The notes beneath the pieces are model-generated. The model had not been told where the DNA came from. It was given only the letters and a program-made list of their open reading frames with translations, and searched no databases. A stretch of DNA of 64,000 bases from assembly GCF_038593855.1 (NCBI RefSeq), contig NZ_CP151996.1:4402001-4466000 (forward strand), written 5' to 3'. Both the position numbers and the translations under genes were made by a program. Positions 41,235 through 50,833 of the stretch are shown here, piece by piece. Origin of the DNA: Lysinibacillus sp. FSL M8-0337 (GTDB lineage Bacteria; Bacillota; Bacilli; Bacillales_A; Planococcaceae). Each line of letters starts with the position of its first letter. Position 1 is the stretch's first letter.

Positions 41235-41554
41235 GTCATACCTCCTCAATACGATTTCTTTCACATACATTTTTTGTTACGCTAAACAGTTCGTATTTTA
41301 CATGTTTCCTAAATGAAATTCAAATTGCGCTTTATGAGCTAAAGGCTATTGCTTAAAAGTAAATCTGCAACATGTCAGCCCTGAATGTGAAAAATTATAG
41401 AAATAAACGAAATTTTTAACCAAATACACTACAAAAAATAGTAGAATAGATTAAATACCATATATTCACCAAATTTACAAACCTAACAATATGTACACAA
41501 AGAGTCTTCGATACCTATATTATTATGGATTTATAAAGAATGGAGCAGACAACA
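41235..41554. other. AT-rich intergenic region upstream of hemAT
   Basis: 320 bp without a gene between divergent transcription units. No sigma-D-type motility promoter, riboswitch or strong hairpin could be recognised. Confidence 0.5.
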
Positions 41555-42865
41555 ATGAGTTGGTTTTCAAAAAAGAACAATTATGGTTATTCAATTACAC
41601 TAACAACTGAAGAGTATAAACAACACGTACAATTAGATGTTTCTAATCATCCTAAGTTACAAAAACAATTACAACTATTAGACTTAACTACTGAAGATTT
41701 AGCCATCATTAAACAATTGCAACCATTAGTGAAAAATGTTATTCCTGAAATGGTCGATCAATTTTATGCAGCGATTAGCTTAAGCCAAAATTTATTAGAT
41801 ATTATTAACAGAACATCACAAATTGACCGTTTAAAAGTGACTTTACATAAGCATCTAAGTGATATGTTCGAAAGTCGTATTAATGACGACTACATTAAAG
41901 AAAGAAAGGCAATCGCTGAGACACATGTTCGAATTGGGCTCCAATCAAAGTGGTATATCGCTTCATTCCAATCATTAACTTCGACTTTTACAAACTTTAC
42001 GAATGATTTAGATATTTCAAAGCATGATGCTATCCGTGCCATCAATGCCTTTTGTAAACTGATTAACTTTGAACAGCAACTTGTTATAGAGGCTTATGAA
42101 AAAGAAGAAGAACGGATTCGTAGCGTTGCAGATAAAACGAAGCACGCACTTGTTACTACAATTCAAAGTACGGCAGAAGAGTTAAATGCAATCAGCGAAG
42201 AAACAGCTGCTTCCCTTTTAGTCATCTCCTCTCAAACGGATGATATTGCAGTAGCCACTAAACAAGGTTTGAACTTCGTTGCCGATACACAAGACAAATC
42301 TAAACGCGGACAGCAGCAATTACAAGAACAAAATGACTTAATACATGTTATTTTGCAAAGTGTTAATGGCCTTGAAGTAACGATGAACCAATTGCGTACG
42401 TCGTCTCAAAAAATCTCTGAAATTGTTGGACTTGTTACAGGTATTGCAGACCAAACAAATTTATTAGCACTTAATGCTTCCATTGAAGCCGCTCGTGCTG
42501 GTGAGCATGGCAAAGGCTTTGCTGTTGTAGCAGAGGAAGTCCGCAAGCTTGCAGAAGAAACAAAAAGCGCTGTGCAAAACGTGTCACACCTGATAAAAGA
42601 AACAGAAAGTAATATTTCAACAATGGCGAATTCTGTTATCAATGTGGACCAAAAAATCCAACATAGTGTTGATACACAAACAAGCCTCTCGAAATCATTT
42701 AATGATATTGCTGAAGCAGTATCAGGTATTCAACAACAATATGTAAACACGGCTAAGGATATTTCAGCCATTTCAAATTTAATTACAGAGCTATCGCAAG
42801 GGGCAACACTCGTCTCCTCTTCTTCTGACTCCCTCATTAATGTTGTAAATGAATTAAACATATAA
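41555..42865 (+). CDS. hemAT: HemAT-type globin-coupled oxygen sensor for aerotaxis
   Basis: Soluble chemoreceptor, 436 residues. The N-terminal protoglobin domain (1-180) keeps the B. subtilis HemAT heme-pocket residues: proximal His124 (AETHVRIGL), distal Tyr71 and Thr96. The C-terminal part is a methyl-accepting signalling domain with hairpin tip [24 protein letters not shown], which binds CheA/CheW. No membrane helices. ATG 41555 follows GGAG eight bases away; an ATG five codons upstream has no clear site. Other chemotaxis genes are not in this window. Confidence 0.95.
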   Translation: MSWFSKKNNYGYSITLTTEEYKQHVQLDVSNHPKLQKQLQLLDLTTEDLAIIKQLQPLVKNVIPEMVDQFYAAISLSQNLLDIINRTSQIDRLKVTLHKHLSDMFESRINDDYIKERKAIAETHVRIGLQSKWYIASFQSLTSTFTNFTNDLDISKHDAIRAINAFCKLINFEQQLVIEAYEKEEERIRSVADKTKHALVTTIQSTAEELNAISEETAASLLVISSQTDDIAVATKQGLNFVADTQDKSKRGQQQLQEQNDLIHVILQSVNGLEVTMNQLRTSSQKISEIVGLVTGIADQTNLLALNASIEAARAGEHGKGFAVVAEEVRKLAEETKSAVQNVSHLIKETESNISTMANSVINVDQKIQHSVDTQTSLSKSFNDIAEAVSGIQQQYVNTAKDISAISNLITELSQGATLVSSSSDSLINVVNELNI

Positions 42866-42874
42866 CACAACTGA

Positions 42875-42915
42875 AAAAGGAAATTGATCACATCGTATCA
42901 ATTTCCTTTTCGTTT
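42875..42915. terminator. Bidirectional terminator between hemAT and the thioesterase gene
   Basis: Perfect 14-bp stem AAAAGGAAATTGAT / ATCAATTTCCTTTT with an eight-base loop; the plus strand continues TTTTCGTTTTT and the minus strand ends in TTTTTC. Confidence 0.9.
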
Positions 42916-43395
42916 TTAATGTGCCAAAGCACGTTTTTGCTTGCGGTGCTCTCGTCGAGCCGGACCTGTTTCAAACAGCCGTTTTTCAGCATCCGTTTCC
43001 GGGAAAATAGCAGGAACAGCCTTCGGTTTACCATCATCATCTACTGCAACCATCGTTACAAATGATTCGGTTGTTAATTTTTCTTCACCTGTCTCAATGT
43101 TACGTGAAATAACACGGACATAGACTTCCATAGATGAACGTCCTGTGGATGACACAATACTTTCAATTTCAAGAATATCACCCACATGCGCTGCTGATAA
43201 AAAATCAACAGAATCAATGGAGGCAGTGACAACATGCCCTTTTGCATGCTTCATCGCTGTAATTGCGGCAATTTCGTCAATATAAGCTAACACTCTTCCA
43301 CCAAAAATGGAATTATGATTATTAGTATCCGGTGGTAATACGAGACGCGTTTGAACCGTACGTGATTGGCTCATAGGTACAGCATTGGTTGTCAT
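42916..43395 (-). CDS. Acyl-CoA thioesterase, hot-dog fold (YkhA-like)
   Basis: 159 residues. HotDog ACOT-type domain with VLPPDTNNHNSIFGGRVLAY, where Asn/Gly of the NHxxxFGG motif lie at the active site, and DSVDFLSAAHVGDIL. It cleaves acyl-CoA; chain length cannot be told. A basic tail (RREHRKQKRALAH) follows. It lies downstream of an aldehyde dehydrogenase on the same strand, 69 nt away. Confidence 0.9.
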   Translation of the reverse strand: MTTNAVPMSQSRTVQTRLVLPPDTNNHNSIFGGRVLAYIDEIAAITAMKHAKGHVVTASIDSVDFLSAAHVGDILEIESIVSSTGRSSMEVYVRVISRNIETGEEKLTTESFVTMVAVDDDGKPKAVPAIFPETDAEKRLFETGPARREHRKQKRALAH

Positions 43396-43464
43396 AGTTC
43401 TAGTTACTTCCTTTCATGTAATGTCCTTTCGTCATCGTATCGTAGAAAAAGAATGGATGCAAAT

Positions 43465-44892
43465 TTAGAATGATTTTTTCATCGTTATAAACTTCATATC
43501 CGTCATTTCTTCAATCGCCCATTTAATACCCTCTCGACCGTAACCACTCATTTTCACACCGCCATATGGCATATTATCGACCCGGAATGTTGGAATATCA
43601 TTAATAATAACAGCACCTGCTTGTAATTCATCGGCTGCACGTAATGCATCTGGTAAGACATTCGTAAAAATTCCTGCATTTAAGCCAAGTTCCGACTCAT
43701 TCACTAGTCGAATTGCGTCGTCTAATGTTTCATATGAAACAATTGAGACGATTGGCGCGAATGTTTCCTGACAAACAATTTTCATATCGGCAGTCACGTT
43801 TGTCATTACTGTTGGTGTTAATGTTCGTTCTGTAAATGTTCCACCCGTAGCAACGACTGCACCTTGAGACTTCGCTTCCTCAATCCATTCACGAATACGA
43901 CTAACTTCATTCGGATTAATCATGGCACTGACATCTGTATTTTTATCGAGTGGATCACCGACAACTAACTTTTCCGTTTGAGCTACAAATGCTTTTGTAA
44001 AAGCATCGACAATCGAGGCATGTACATAAATACGCTGAAGCGAAATACACACTTGTCCCGCAAAGCTAAACGCTCCGCTAACACAACGTGCGACAATTTT
44101 TTCAATAGGGGTCGACGGCTCAACAATCACCGCCGCATTTGAGCCTAGCTCTAACGTTACTTTGCGCAAGCCTACTTTTTCTTTTATGCTTAATCCAACC
44201 TTACCACTTCCGGTAAAGGTTACTTTTTTCACGAATGGATGGGTCACAAGTGTGTCACTTAGCTCAACACCACTACCCGTAACAATTTGTAGCACACCAT
44301 CTGGTAATCCTGCTTCTTTAAATATTTCCGCCATTACAATTGCACTAAGTGGTGTTTGCTCTGCTGGCTTTAACACGACCGTATTCCCCACAGCAAGGGC
44401 AGGTCCCAATTTATGCGCAACTAAGTTAAAAGGAAAGTTAAACGGTGTAATGGCAGAAATAACGCCTAATGGCTCACGCTTTGTCCAGCCAATGCGGTCG
44501 CCAGCTCCAGGCGCAGCATCCATCGGTACCGTTTCCCCTTTCACCTGTTTCGCTCCTTCGGCTGCAAACTGATAGGTTGCAATCGTGCGTTCTATTTCAG
44601 GTAAACCTGCTGAAATAGGTTTACCCGCCTCTTGTGCTAAAATTTCGGCCAATTCGTCTTTTCGACGTCGCATAATGTCGACTACTTTATATAAAATTTC
44701 GGCACGGTCGTATGCAGTAGTTTGTTTAAATGAAAGAAAGGCATTTTGGGCACCTTCAATTGCTTGCTCAACATCTGAAACAGATGCCTTTGCAACCTTT
44801 GCAATCATCTCACCGTTATAAGGCGAGGTTAATTTATAGGTTTCCTTCGCTTCTTGCCATTGTCCATTTATCCAAAGCTTTGTTTCGTTCAT
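43465..44892 (-). CDS. NAD(P)-dependent aldehyde dehydrogenase, lactaldehyde/sulfolactaldehyde-like
   Basis: About 475 residues of the ALDH superfamily. Rossmann region AITPFNFPFNLVAHKLGPAL, general base Glu in KVTLELGSNAAVIVEP, and catalytic Cys in FSFAGQVCISLQRIYVH. The GSN (not GGK) after the Glu and the SLQR after the Cys place it with lactaldehyde, glyceraldehyde-3-phosphate or sulfoaldehyde dehydrogenases rather than acetaldehyde enzymes. ATG 44892 is ten bases after GGAGG. It lies directly after the DUF4003 gene. Confidence 0.85.
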   Translation of the reverse strand: MNETKLWINGQWQEAKETYKLTSPYNGEMIAKVAKASVSDVEQAIEGAQNAFLSFKQTTAYDRAEILYKVVDIMRRRKDELAEILAQEAGKPISAGLPEIERTIATYQFAAEGAKQVKGETVPMDAAPGAGDRIGWTKREPLGVISAITPFNFPFNLVAHKLGPALAVGNTVVLKPAEQTPLSAIVMAEIFKEAGLPDGVLQIVTGSGVELSDTLVTHPFVKKVTFTGSGKVGLSIKEKVGLRKVTLELGSNAAVIVEPSTPIEKIVARCVSGAFSFAGQVCISLQRIYVHASIVDAFTKAFVAQTEKLVVGDPLDKNTDVSAMINPNEVSRIREWIEEAKSQGAVVATGGTFTERTLTPTVMTNVTADMKIVCQETFAPIVSIVSYETLDDAIRLVNESELGLNAGIFTNVLPDALRAADELQAGAVIINDIPTFRVDNMPYGGVKMSGYGREGIKWAIEEMTDMKFITMKKSF

Positions 44893-44932
44893 TTTCAATA
44901 CACCTCCGAATATTCTGTTCCTCTTTAGTTTA

Positions 44933-45901
44933 TCATGAAGTGCTGGAATTTGACGCTACTGCTGCTGCGGTCATGGCGGATATCATCGCCGCCTGTTGTG
45001 CTTGAATTAGTAATTCAATAGATGACATAATTGCCATAGATAATGATTGTTGCACTTTAGCCATATCATAAATAGCCATTTGAACCGCCATAAACAACAC
45101 AAATTCTTGATGCCACTTCAATAATTTCATTCCCTTTAATTCATGATACAAATCAATAATTTGCTGTAGCTGTCCTGAATTTAATTGAAGGATGGCTAAA
45201 AAACCGAGTAGTGGATAATGCATATACTTTATTTTGACACCTTGCTTCTTTAAATTATCGCGAATTGTCGCCACAGTAGATACAAGGTTACTGTCATATG
45301 TTGCAGATAAAAAGGTTAAAATTTGAGATAACCATTGTAGTTCATTTCCCGCACTAAATTGATACGTGCGTAATTCCTTATAATAACGATTCATCGTTTC
45401 TGCGCGTAAAACAACATCGTCATACGGGCTACTTAAAAGCACAGTATATGGGATATCATCAAAGGAAGTGAGAAAGCGGTGATGTTTGCGAATAGCTTCA
45501 TATAAAGCTCTTGCCGTCTGTGCATGCGCCCTTTTGTCATTTTCATTTTCTGTTAAAAATTGAGCACCTATAAAACTAAAGTTTCCTCTTTTAAAATGAG
45601 CTTCTTTTAGTATTTTTTCGTTATTTAATAACGTCTTTACCGCCTGTTCGGTATTGTCTTGCTCCATCATATTGGCTGCTATGCTGAACCCTATTGATGT
45701 ACGCAATGGCGACATCCATGATGTTTGATTCTTCATTTCTTCTATAACAGCTTTAAATTTTTCCGTATCAAACATTTTCCCTACTGCAACATATGTGCTG
45801 GCAATAGCTAAAATAATTTTGCGATCAACTGCCCAGCCTGCAACCTTCGATACAGCCTCTACCGTTTGTGTAAATTGGTTTTCAATTATAACAATATCCA
45901 T
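44933..45901 (-). CDS. DUF4003 family protein
   Basis: 322 residues, almost wholly alpha-helical, without signal peptide. It begins MDIVIIENQFTQTVEAVSKV and ends in an Ala/Ser-rich tail (AMISAMTAAAVASNSSTS). The overall pattern matches DUF4003, a Bacillales family of unknown function. AAGGAG ten bases before ATG 45901 fixes the start; a GTG seven codons earlier has none. It lies 40 nt before the aldehyde dehydrogenase gene, so the two are likely one operon. Confidence 0.7.
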   Translation of the reverse strand: MDIVIIENQFTQTVEAVSKVAGWAVDRKIILAIASTYVAVGKMFDTEKFKAVIEEMKNQTSWMSPLRTSIGFSIAANMMEQDNTEQAVKTLLNNEKILKEAHFKRGNFSFIGAQFLTENENDKRAHAQTARALYEAIRKHHRFLTSFDDIPYTVLLSSPYDDVVLRAETMNRYYKELRTYQFSAGNELQWLSQILTFLSATYDSNLVSTVATIRDNLKKQGVKIKYMHYPLLGFLAILQLNSGQLQQIIDLYHELKGMKLLKWHQEFVLFMAVQMAIYDMAKVQQSLSMAIMSSIELLIQAQQAAMISAMTAAAVASNSSTS

Positions 45902-46057
45902 CTTCCGCACACTCCTTTTCACTATTTACGTAATATTCTGTTGTAAAGATTCAATCTTTTTGTAACAAAAAACATAAAAAGTAAACTTAAATTAATGTAA
46001 GAATAAGGGATTATATGGTTAAATAACGATAATAAACGATGAATGGGGGGCTTTATT

Positions 46058-46183
46058 ATGATTGAAAAAACCATAAAGAAATACTTATTCACCCAAACTT
46101 TACAGCAACGAATACAGCTTTATTTATTATTGCGAAATTCTACAACTAACGTAAGCCTACATACTCTTTTCCAAAAAAATTAG
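46058..46183 (+). CDS. Small ORF of 41 residues, unknown
   Basis: ATG 46058 to TAG 46183 on the plus strand, preceded by the strong purine-rich site GGGGGG eight bases upstream. The product starts MIEKTIKKYLFTQTLQQRIQ and is basic, helical-looking and without a membrane helix. No family recognised; a faint likeness to Spo0E-type regulators (short helical pair) is not supported by their SQxLD signature. It sits alone in the DUF4003-DUF779 gap. Confidence 0.4.
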   Translation: MIEKTIKKYLFTQTLQQRIQLYLLLRNSTTNVSLHTLFQKN

Positions 46184-46185
46184 CA

Positions 46186-46221
46186 TAAAAAAACAGCGAC
46201 AAAAATGATTTTTGCCGCTGT
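46186..46221 (-). terminator. Terminator of the aldA-DUF779 operon
   Basis: 13-bp stem ACAGCGGCAAAAA / TTTTTGTCGCTGT (one G-T), three-base loop, then TTTTTTT on the minus strand, directly after the DUF779 gene. Confidence 0.85.
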
Positions 46222-46227
46222 CCCTAA

Positions 46228-46590
46228 CTATTCGATTAAACCTAGCTCTTTTAACTCTTCTGTCGAAAAAGCTCTAGACCTTGTTAAAAATCGTTTACCT
46301 TCTACGCCTTCAAGAGAGAACATACCGCCTCTGCCGTCAACGACGTCTAAAATAATTTGTGTATGCTTCCAATAATCATATTGGTTTTTGTGCATATAAA
46401 ATGGTGTACCCCCTACCTCACCTAAACATATATCCTGCTCACCTAATATTAAGTCACCGTCAGGATAACACATCGGAGAGGAACCATCGCAGCATCCCCC
46501 AGATTGATGAAACATAACCGGTCCATGCTTTTCCTTCAATAATTCGATTAGTGCCAGCGCTTCTTCTGTTGCTAAAACACGTTCAACCAC
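46228..46590 (-). CDS. DUF779 domain protein
   Basis: 120 residues. Cysteine-rich motif FHQSGGCCDGSSPMCYP, then a beta-rich core and TRSRAFSTEELKELGL. DUF779 genes usually sit next to an acetaldehyde-type aldehyde dehydrogenase gene, as here (21 nt after aldA); the Cys residues suggest metal binding, which is not proven. Confidence 0.85.
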   Translation of the reverse strand: MVERVLATEEALALIELLKEKHGPVMFHQSGGCCDGSSPMCYPDGDLILGEQDICLGEVGGTPFYMHKNQYDYWKHTQIILDVVDGRGGMFSLEGVEGKRFLTRSRAFSTEELKELGLIE

Positions 46591-46611
46591 GCGTTAGCAC
46601 CTCCTTACTAA

Positions 46612-48132
46612 TTAGAAGAAACCAAGTTTGTTTTCGTTATAGCTTACTAATAAGTTTTTCGTTTGTTGATAATGCGATAGCATCATTTTATGTGTCTCAC
46701 GACCGATTCCTGACATTTTATAGCCACCGAACGCTGCATGTGCAGGATATGCATGGTAGCAGTTTGTCCAAACACGCCCCGCTTGAATACCACGTCCAAA
46801 ACGATAAGCTGTATTCATATCACGTGTCCAAATGCCTGAACCTAATCCATACAAAGTATCATTGGCAATTTCCAATGCCTCTTCTTTTGTTTTAAATGTT
46901 GTCACTGCAACAACTGGGCCAAAAATTTCTTCTTGGAAGATACGCATCTTATTGTGCCCCTTGAAGACAGTTGGTTTAACGTAGTAGCCATTTTCAAAGC
47001 CTGCCCCTACATTATTTTTCTCGCCTCCAATTAGGCATTGTGCACCTTCTTGCTTACCAATATCTAAGTAAGACAGAATTTTTTCCATTTGCTCACTTGA
47101 AGCCTGTGCCCCCATCATTGTATTCGGATCTAATGGATTCCCAACTTGAATCGCTTCAACACGTTGTAATACACGCTCCATAAACTTGTCATAAATCGAT
47201 TCTTGAATTAATGCGCGTGAAGGGCATGTACAAACTTCACCTTGGTTCAGGGCAAACAATACAAAGCCCTCTACCGCTTTATCTAAAAAGGCATCATCTT
47301 CATCCATAATATCTTCGAAGAAAATATTTGGAGACTTTCCGCCCAATTCTAACGTAACTGGAATAAGGTTTTGAGAAGCATATTGCATAATTAAACGACC
47401 TGTTGTCGTTTCACCTGTAAAGGCAATTTTGCCAATACGCGGGTTGGATGCAAGTGGTTTTCCTGCTTCTAAACCGAACCCGTTCACCACGTTTAGTACG
47501 CCTGGTGGCAATAAATCACCAATCAACTCTACTAATACCATAATGGATACTGGTGTTTGTTCTGCTGGCTTTAACACAACACAGTTGCCAGCAGCAAGGG
47601 CAGGAGCTAGTTTCCATACAGCCATTAAAATCGGGAAGTTCCAAGGAATGATTTGACCCACTACCCCAATTGGCTCATGGAAATGGTAAGCAACCGTATC
47701 ATTATCAATTTGACTTAGCGCGCCTTCTTGTGCACGTAAAGCACCAGCAAAATAACGGAAATGATCAATGGCTAAAGGGATATCTGCATTTAACGTTTCC
47801 CGTACTGCCTTACCGTTATCCCATGTTTCGGCAACGGCTAACTTTTCTAAGTTTTGTTCAATACGGTCCGCAATTTTAAGTAAAATGTTAGCACGCTCTG
47901 TAGCGGATGTTTGTCCCCATGCATCTTTTGCGGCATGTGCTGCATCAAGTGCAAGTTCAATATCCTCAGCAGAGGAACGCGCTGCTTGTGTAAAAACTTG
48001 TCCAGTAACAGGAGTGACATTATCGAAGTATTGACCTTTCACTGGGGGTGTCCATTCTCCACCAATGTAATTATCGTATCTTTCTTTGAATTGAACTACC
48101 GATCCTTCAGTGTTTGGAAATGCATAAACCAT
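46612..48132 (-). CDS. Acetaldehyde dehydrogenase (ExaC/AldA type)
   Basis: 506 residues. Rossmann site [19 protein letters not shown], general base in [16 protein letters not shown], catalytic Cys in [15 protein letters not shown], and the tail [19 protein letters not shown]. The CTCPSR context and DUF779 partner are typical of the ExaC-like, NAD-dependent acetaldehyde dehydrogenases that act in ethanol and acetoin use. AGGGGAG precedes the ATG. An ATATCG-N6-CGATAT palindrome lies about 57 bp upstream. Confidence 0.9.
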   Translation of the reverse strand: MVYAFPNTEGSVVQFKERYDNYIGGEWTPPVKGQYFDNVTPVTGQVFTQAARSSAEDIELALDAAHAAKDAWGQTSATERANILLKIADRIEQNLEKLAVAETWDNGKAVRETLNADIPLAIDHFRYFAGALRAQEGALSQIDNDTVAYHFHEPIGVVGQIIPWNFPILMAVWKLAPALAAGNCVVLKPAEQTPVSIMVLVELIGDLLPPGVLNVVNGFGLEAGKPLASNPRIGKIAFTGETTTGRLIMQYASQNLIPVTLELGGKSPNIFFEDIMDEDDAFLDKAVEGFVLFALNQGEVCTCPSRALIQESIYDKFMERVLQRVEAIQVGNPLDPNTMMGAQASSEQMEKILSYLDIGKQEGAQCLIGGEKNNVGAGFENGYYVKPTVFKGHNKMRIFQEEIFGPVVAVTTFKTKEEALEIANDTLYGLGSGIWTRDMNTAYRFGRGIQAGRVWTNCYHAYPAHAAFGGYKMSGIGRETHKMMLSHYQQTKNLLVSYNENKLGFF

Positions 48133-48188
48133 TTTACTTCTCCCCTTTACACAAAATAATAGAAAATATCTAGAAAAATCGTAATTAT

Positions 48189-48206
48189 ATATCGAAATAA
48201 CGATAT
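48189..48206. promoter_or_regulatory. Palindrome in the aldA promoter region
   Basis: Inverted repeat ATATCG-N6-CGATAT, 57-74 bp before aldA and about 170 bp before the divergent pseudouridine synthase gene. Candidate operator; the protein is unknown. No sigma-54 GG-N10-GC promoter was seen. Confidence 0.35.
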
Positions 48207-48374
48207 TTTCATAGAAACCTTCTTACCCACTATATTGTCAGAAATGCATGATTATTTCAACTTTTTAAATTAAAATTTTGTAATATTTATTTTTAGTAGA
48301 AAAGCTTCTAGAATTCACGCTATAAACAACGATAGGGTATACTTAAGCTACGATAAAATGTTTAGGAGAACTAT

Positions 48375-49076
48375 ATGAGAATTAACAAATATTTAAGTGA
48401 AGCGGGCATCGTGTCTCGTCGTGGTGCTGATAAATGGGTCGAAGAAGGTAAAGTAACAATCAATGGCGTACTTGCTACTGTAGGCAGCCAAGTAGAAGCG
48501 GGCGATATTGTTTGTGTGGATGGCAAAGAGGTAAAAAAAGAAGAGCAACTGGTGTATATTGCCTTAAACAAACCAGTTGGTATTACAAGTACAACAGAGC
48601 GTCATATCAAAGGAAATGTCGTTGATTTTATCAATCATCCTCTACGCATTTTCCATATTGGTCGACTGGATAAGGAATCAGAAGGATTATTATTAATGAC
48701 CAATGATGGCGATATTGTAAATAAAATTTTACGTGCAGAAAACCACCATGAAAAAGAATATATCGTACAGGTTGATAAGCCGATTACAGAACAATTTATT
48801 AAAAAGATGGCTGCTGGTGTTGATATTTTAGATACAACGACATTACCTTGCTACGTTGAAAAAATTTCAGATAAAGTGTTTAAAATTATTTTAGAGCAAG
48901 GCTTAAATCGCCAAATACGCCGTATGTGTTCAGCACTAGGCTATTCCGTTAAACGATTACAACGTATACGCATTATGAATATTAAGCTTGGCAATTTAAA
49001 GGTTGGTCAATGGCGCGATTTAACTGATAAAGAGCGAGCAGAATTATTTAAACTACTTCATTACACAGTAAAATAA
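48375..49076 (+). CDS. Pseudouridine synthase, RluF/RsuA family
   Basis: 233 residues: N-terminal S4 RNA-binding domain ([21 protein letters not shown] ...), catalytic domain with [19 protein letters not shown] containing the catalytic Asp, and [15 protein letters not shown] near the end. Closest in layout to RluF, which acts on 23S rRNA U2604 in E. coli; which base is modified here is not known. AGGAG is six bases before the ATG. Confidence 0.88.
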   Translation: MRINKYLSEAGIVSRRGADKWVEEGKVTINGVLATVGSQVEAGDIVCVDGKEVKKEEQLVYIALNKPVGITSTTERHIKGNVVDFINHPLRIFHIGRLDKESEGLLLMTNDGDIVNKILRAENHHEKEYIVQVDKPITEQFIKKMAAGVDILDTTTLPCYVEKISDKVFKIILEQGLNRQIRRMCSALGYSVKRLQRIRIMNIKLGNLKVGQWRDLTDKERAELFKLLHYTVK

Positions 49077-49098
49077 AGCAATTGGGGGATTGGGAAAG

Positions 49099-49818
49099 AT
49101 GCTTTCTATTCAAAGTACTGAACAACTTACGGGTGTACGAATAAGCGGTGACTTTTGGGATTTAGATGCCCTTATTCAAGCGATTTATCAAGTAACTGGC
49201 GATGAAAATAAATACTACGATTACCAAGGTGCGCGACTTCGCATTCTTGGTATTTGCCGTAATCTCCGTCAAGCAATGCACGGTGAGCATCAGCTTGAAT
49301 TCGTGAGCAATGGACTGAACAAAAGTATACTTTCTCGACATGAAACGATTTTTCCAACTAAAAATGTCTACTACGGGACAGAAGTACTGTGGCCGGAGCT
49401 TCTTTTTACAGCCATTGCTTTAAACGATTTCATTCGCTTACATCAGGAATTGATTGATTCTTCCGATTGGAATGGTGATGTGGCATCGATTCGTAAATTC
49501 CAAGCAGCGGTTGCTGACTGTTTGGAGCAAGAGCTTACAGAAGATGAATTTTTAGTATTTTTAAGGATGATTCATTCTAAAAGCCCTTTAACCTTCCGCT
49601 ATGCTACGCAGTATGTAGATGTACTAAATTTAGAATACATAGATTTAAATACGCAAACACGCAAAGCGCATTTAGCCTCCTTTGCGCTTCGTTTAATGTT
49701 AGAGGATGAGGAATATGTTGCACTTAAATCGCAACTAATAGAAGTTGCCAGTACGACAAAAAAAGCGCTACACGAAATTCCAATCAATGCAAGCTACCCT
49801 GAAGAAATTTTATGGTAA
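49099..49818 (+). CDS. DUF6904-like hypothetical protein
   Basis: About 239 residues. It opens MLSIQSTEQLTGVRISGDFWDL and has conserved-looking blocks YYDYQGARLRILGICRNLRQA and TEVLWPELLFTAIALNDFI. It resembles the Bacillales family DUF6904, from memory only; no function is known and no catalytic motif is visible. Mixed alpha/beta, soluble. ATG 49099 follows a G-rich site; a TTG three codons upstream is less well placed. It follows the pseudouridine synthase by 22 bases and may be co-transcribed. Confidence 0.6.
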   Translation: MLSIQSTEQLTGVRISGDFWDLDALIQAIYQVTGDENKYYDYQGARLRILGICRNLRQAMHGEHQLEFVSNGLNKSILSRHETIFPTKNVYYGTEVLWPELLFTAIALNDFIRLHQELIDSSDWNGDVASIRKFQAAVADCLEQELTEDEFLVFLRMIHSKSPLTFRYATQYVDVLNLEYIDLNTQTRKAHLASFALRLMLEDEEYVALKSQLIEVASTTKKALHEIPINASYPEEILW

Positions 49819-49840
49819 TGGAAAGAGGGCTGGCACAAAA

Positions 49841-50160
49841 AGAGAAAAGTGGCTGGGACATAACAAAAAAATTTAAGGAACAGCGGAAAGGTGTTCATAA
49901 ATTTTTGCTATTTGAAAAACTTAGCTATTCTTGCTTTTGCAATAAATAAAACATTAGAAGGGTTCACTAGTTGTTGGTAGCGGAGGTGGTGACTCCTGCG
50001 GGAACAGCACACAATGTAAGACGCAACAGACCGCGCGTTAGCGAGGGTTGCGGCTTACTGTGCTGAGCGGAAAGCACCGCCGTAGCGGACAATAACGGCG
50101 TAGCAATAAAAGGTGTTAGATTGACTGCCATCAATCTAACACCTTTTCTCTTTTTTACTG
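49841..50160. repeat. Dispersed repeat element, copy 2 (fuller copy)
   Basis: About 320 bp between the DUF6904-like and cupin genes. It shares the left part and terminal hairpin with copy 1 at 29930-30194 and adds a large internal palindrome: CAGCACA ... TGTGCTG, GTAAG ... CTTAC and CGCAAC ... GTTGCG nested at 50004-50065. The stretch GACTCCTGCGGGAACAGCAC is shared with a class of repeats common across Bacillales. Bases 49828-49847 look like an inverted copy of the element's right end. Confidence 0.8.
50108..50147. terminator. Terminal hairpin of repeat copy 2, bidirectional terminator
   Basis: Perfect 17-bp stem AAAAGGTGTTAGATTGA / TCAATCTAACACCTTTT with a six-base loop and T runs; one A-T pair of copy 1 is a G-C pair here. 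Confidence 0.8.
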
Positions 50161-50211
50161 TGCAGTCGCTTTCTGCGGTCTACCTAGTGCTCTTTGCTAA
50201 ACTCTTTGTGA

Positions 50212-50709
50212 CTATTTAATCGTCTCGTAAGCCATTTTACGAATAACCGCTTCATGTTGCGGATAATCAGCTAAAAGCTCATTTTGTGTAAATAGCTCAA
50301 AGTCCTCAAAATCAAAGCCTGGTGCTACCATGCAGCCTACTAAACTAAATGTATTGGCATCCTCTACAGACGAACCGAAAATTGTATTTTTCGGCACCGC
50401 TACCTGTGGCACCTCACCCGCTTCTATATTTAAGCCTAATTTTTTTGCCTCATATGTACCATCAGGGTAAATCATATGTACCGTTAATGGGCTACCTGCA
50501 TGATAATACCAAAGCTCATCTGATTTTAAGCGATGTAAATGAGAGATATCTTGCGAACGTAATAAAAAATAAATGCTCGTATAAATCGGTCGTTCTACAT
50601 CTCTTACAGCTATTTCCTCTGTCGATTTAAACGTGGAAATATAGTATCCTCCCTCAGGATGTTGTGCTAATGCTAGTTTTTCAATAAAGTATTGTGCTGA
50701 ATAGTGCAT
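50212..50709 (-). CDS. Cupin-fold protein, DUF985 family
   Basis: 165 residues from ATG 50709 (MHYSAQYFIEKLALAQHPEGG), with GAGG before it. The cupin core has the metal-type motif HRLKSDELWYYHAGSP and the later GSSVEDANTFSLVGCMVAPGFDFEDFEL typical of DUF985. Function unknown; related proteins may be sugar-binding or enzymes. The open frame upstream of 50709 overlaps a terminator and is not coding. Confidence 0.85.
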   Translation of the reverse strand: MHYSAQYFIEKLALAQHPEGGYYISTFKSTEEIAVRDVERPIYTSIYFLLRSQDISHLHRLKSDELWYYHAGSPLTVHMIYPDGTYEAKKLGLNIEAGEVPQVAVPKNTIFGSSVEDANTFSLVGCMVAPGFDFEDFELFTQNELLADYPQHEAVIRKMAYETIK

Positions 50710-50791
50710 GCTAACCTCACTCCTTTTTCCCACCTTACCAAAAAAGAAAGGTTCCGCGCTACTTCCATCTATTATTGTCGTTCTACAACAT

Positions 50792-50826
50792 GAAAAAGGG
50801 TATCTCGAATCCATTTCGAGACACCC
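50792..50826 (-). terminator. Terminator of the liv operon
   Basis: 12-bp stem GGGTGTCTCGAA / TTCGAGATACCC (one G-T pair) then TTTTT on the minus strand, eight nt past livF. Confidence 0.85.
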
Positions 50827-50833
50827 CTTCCGA

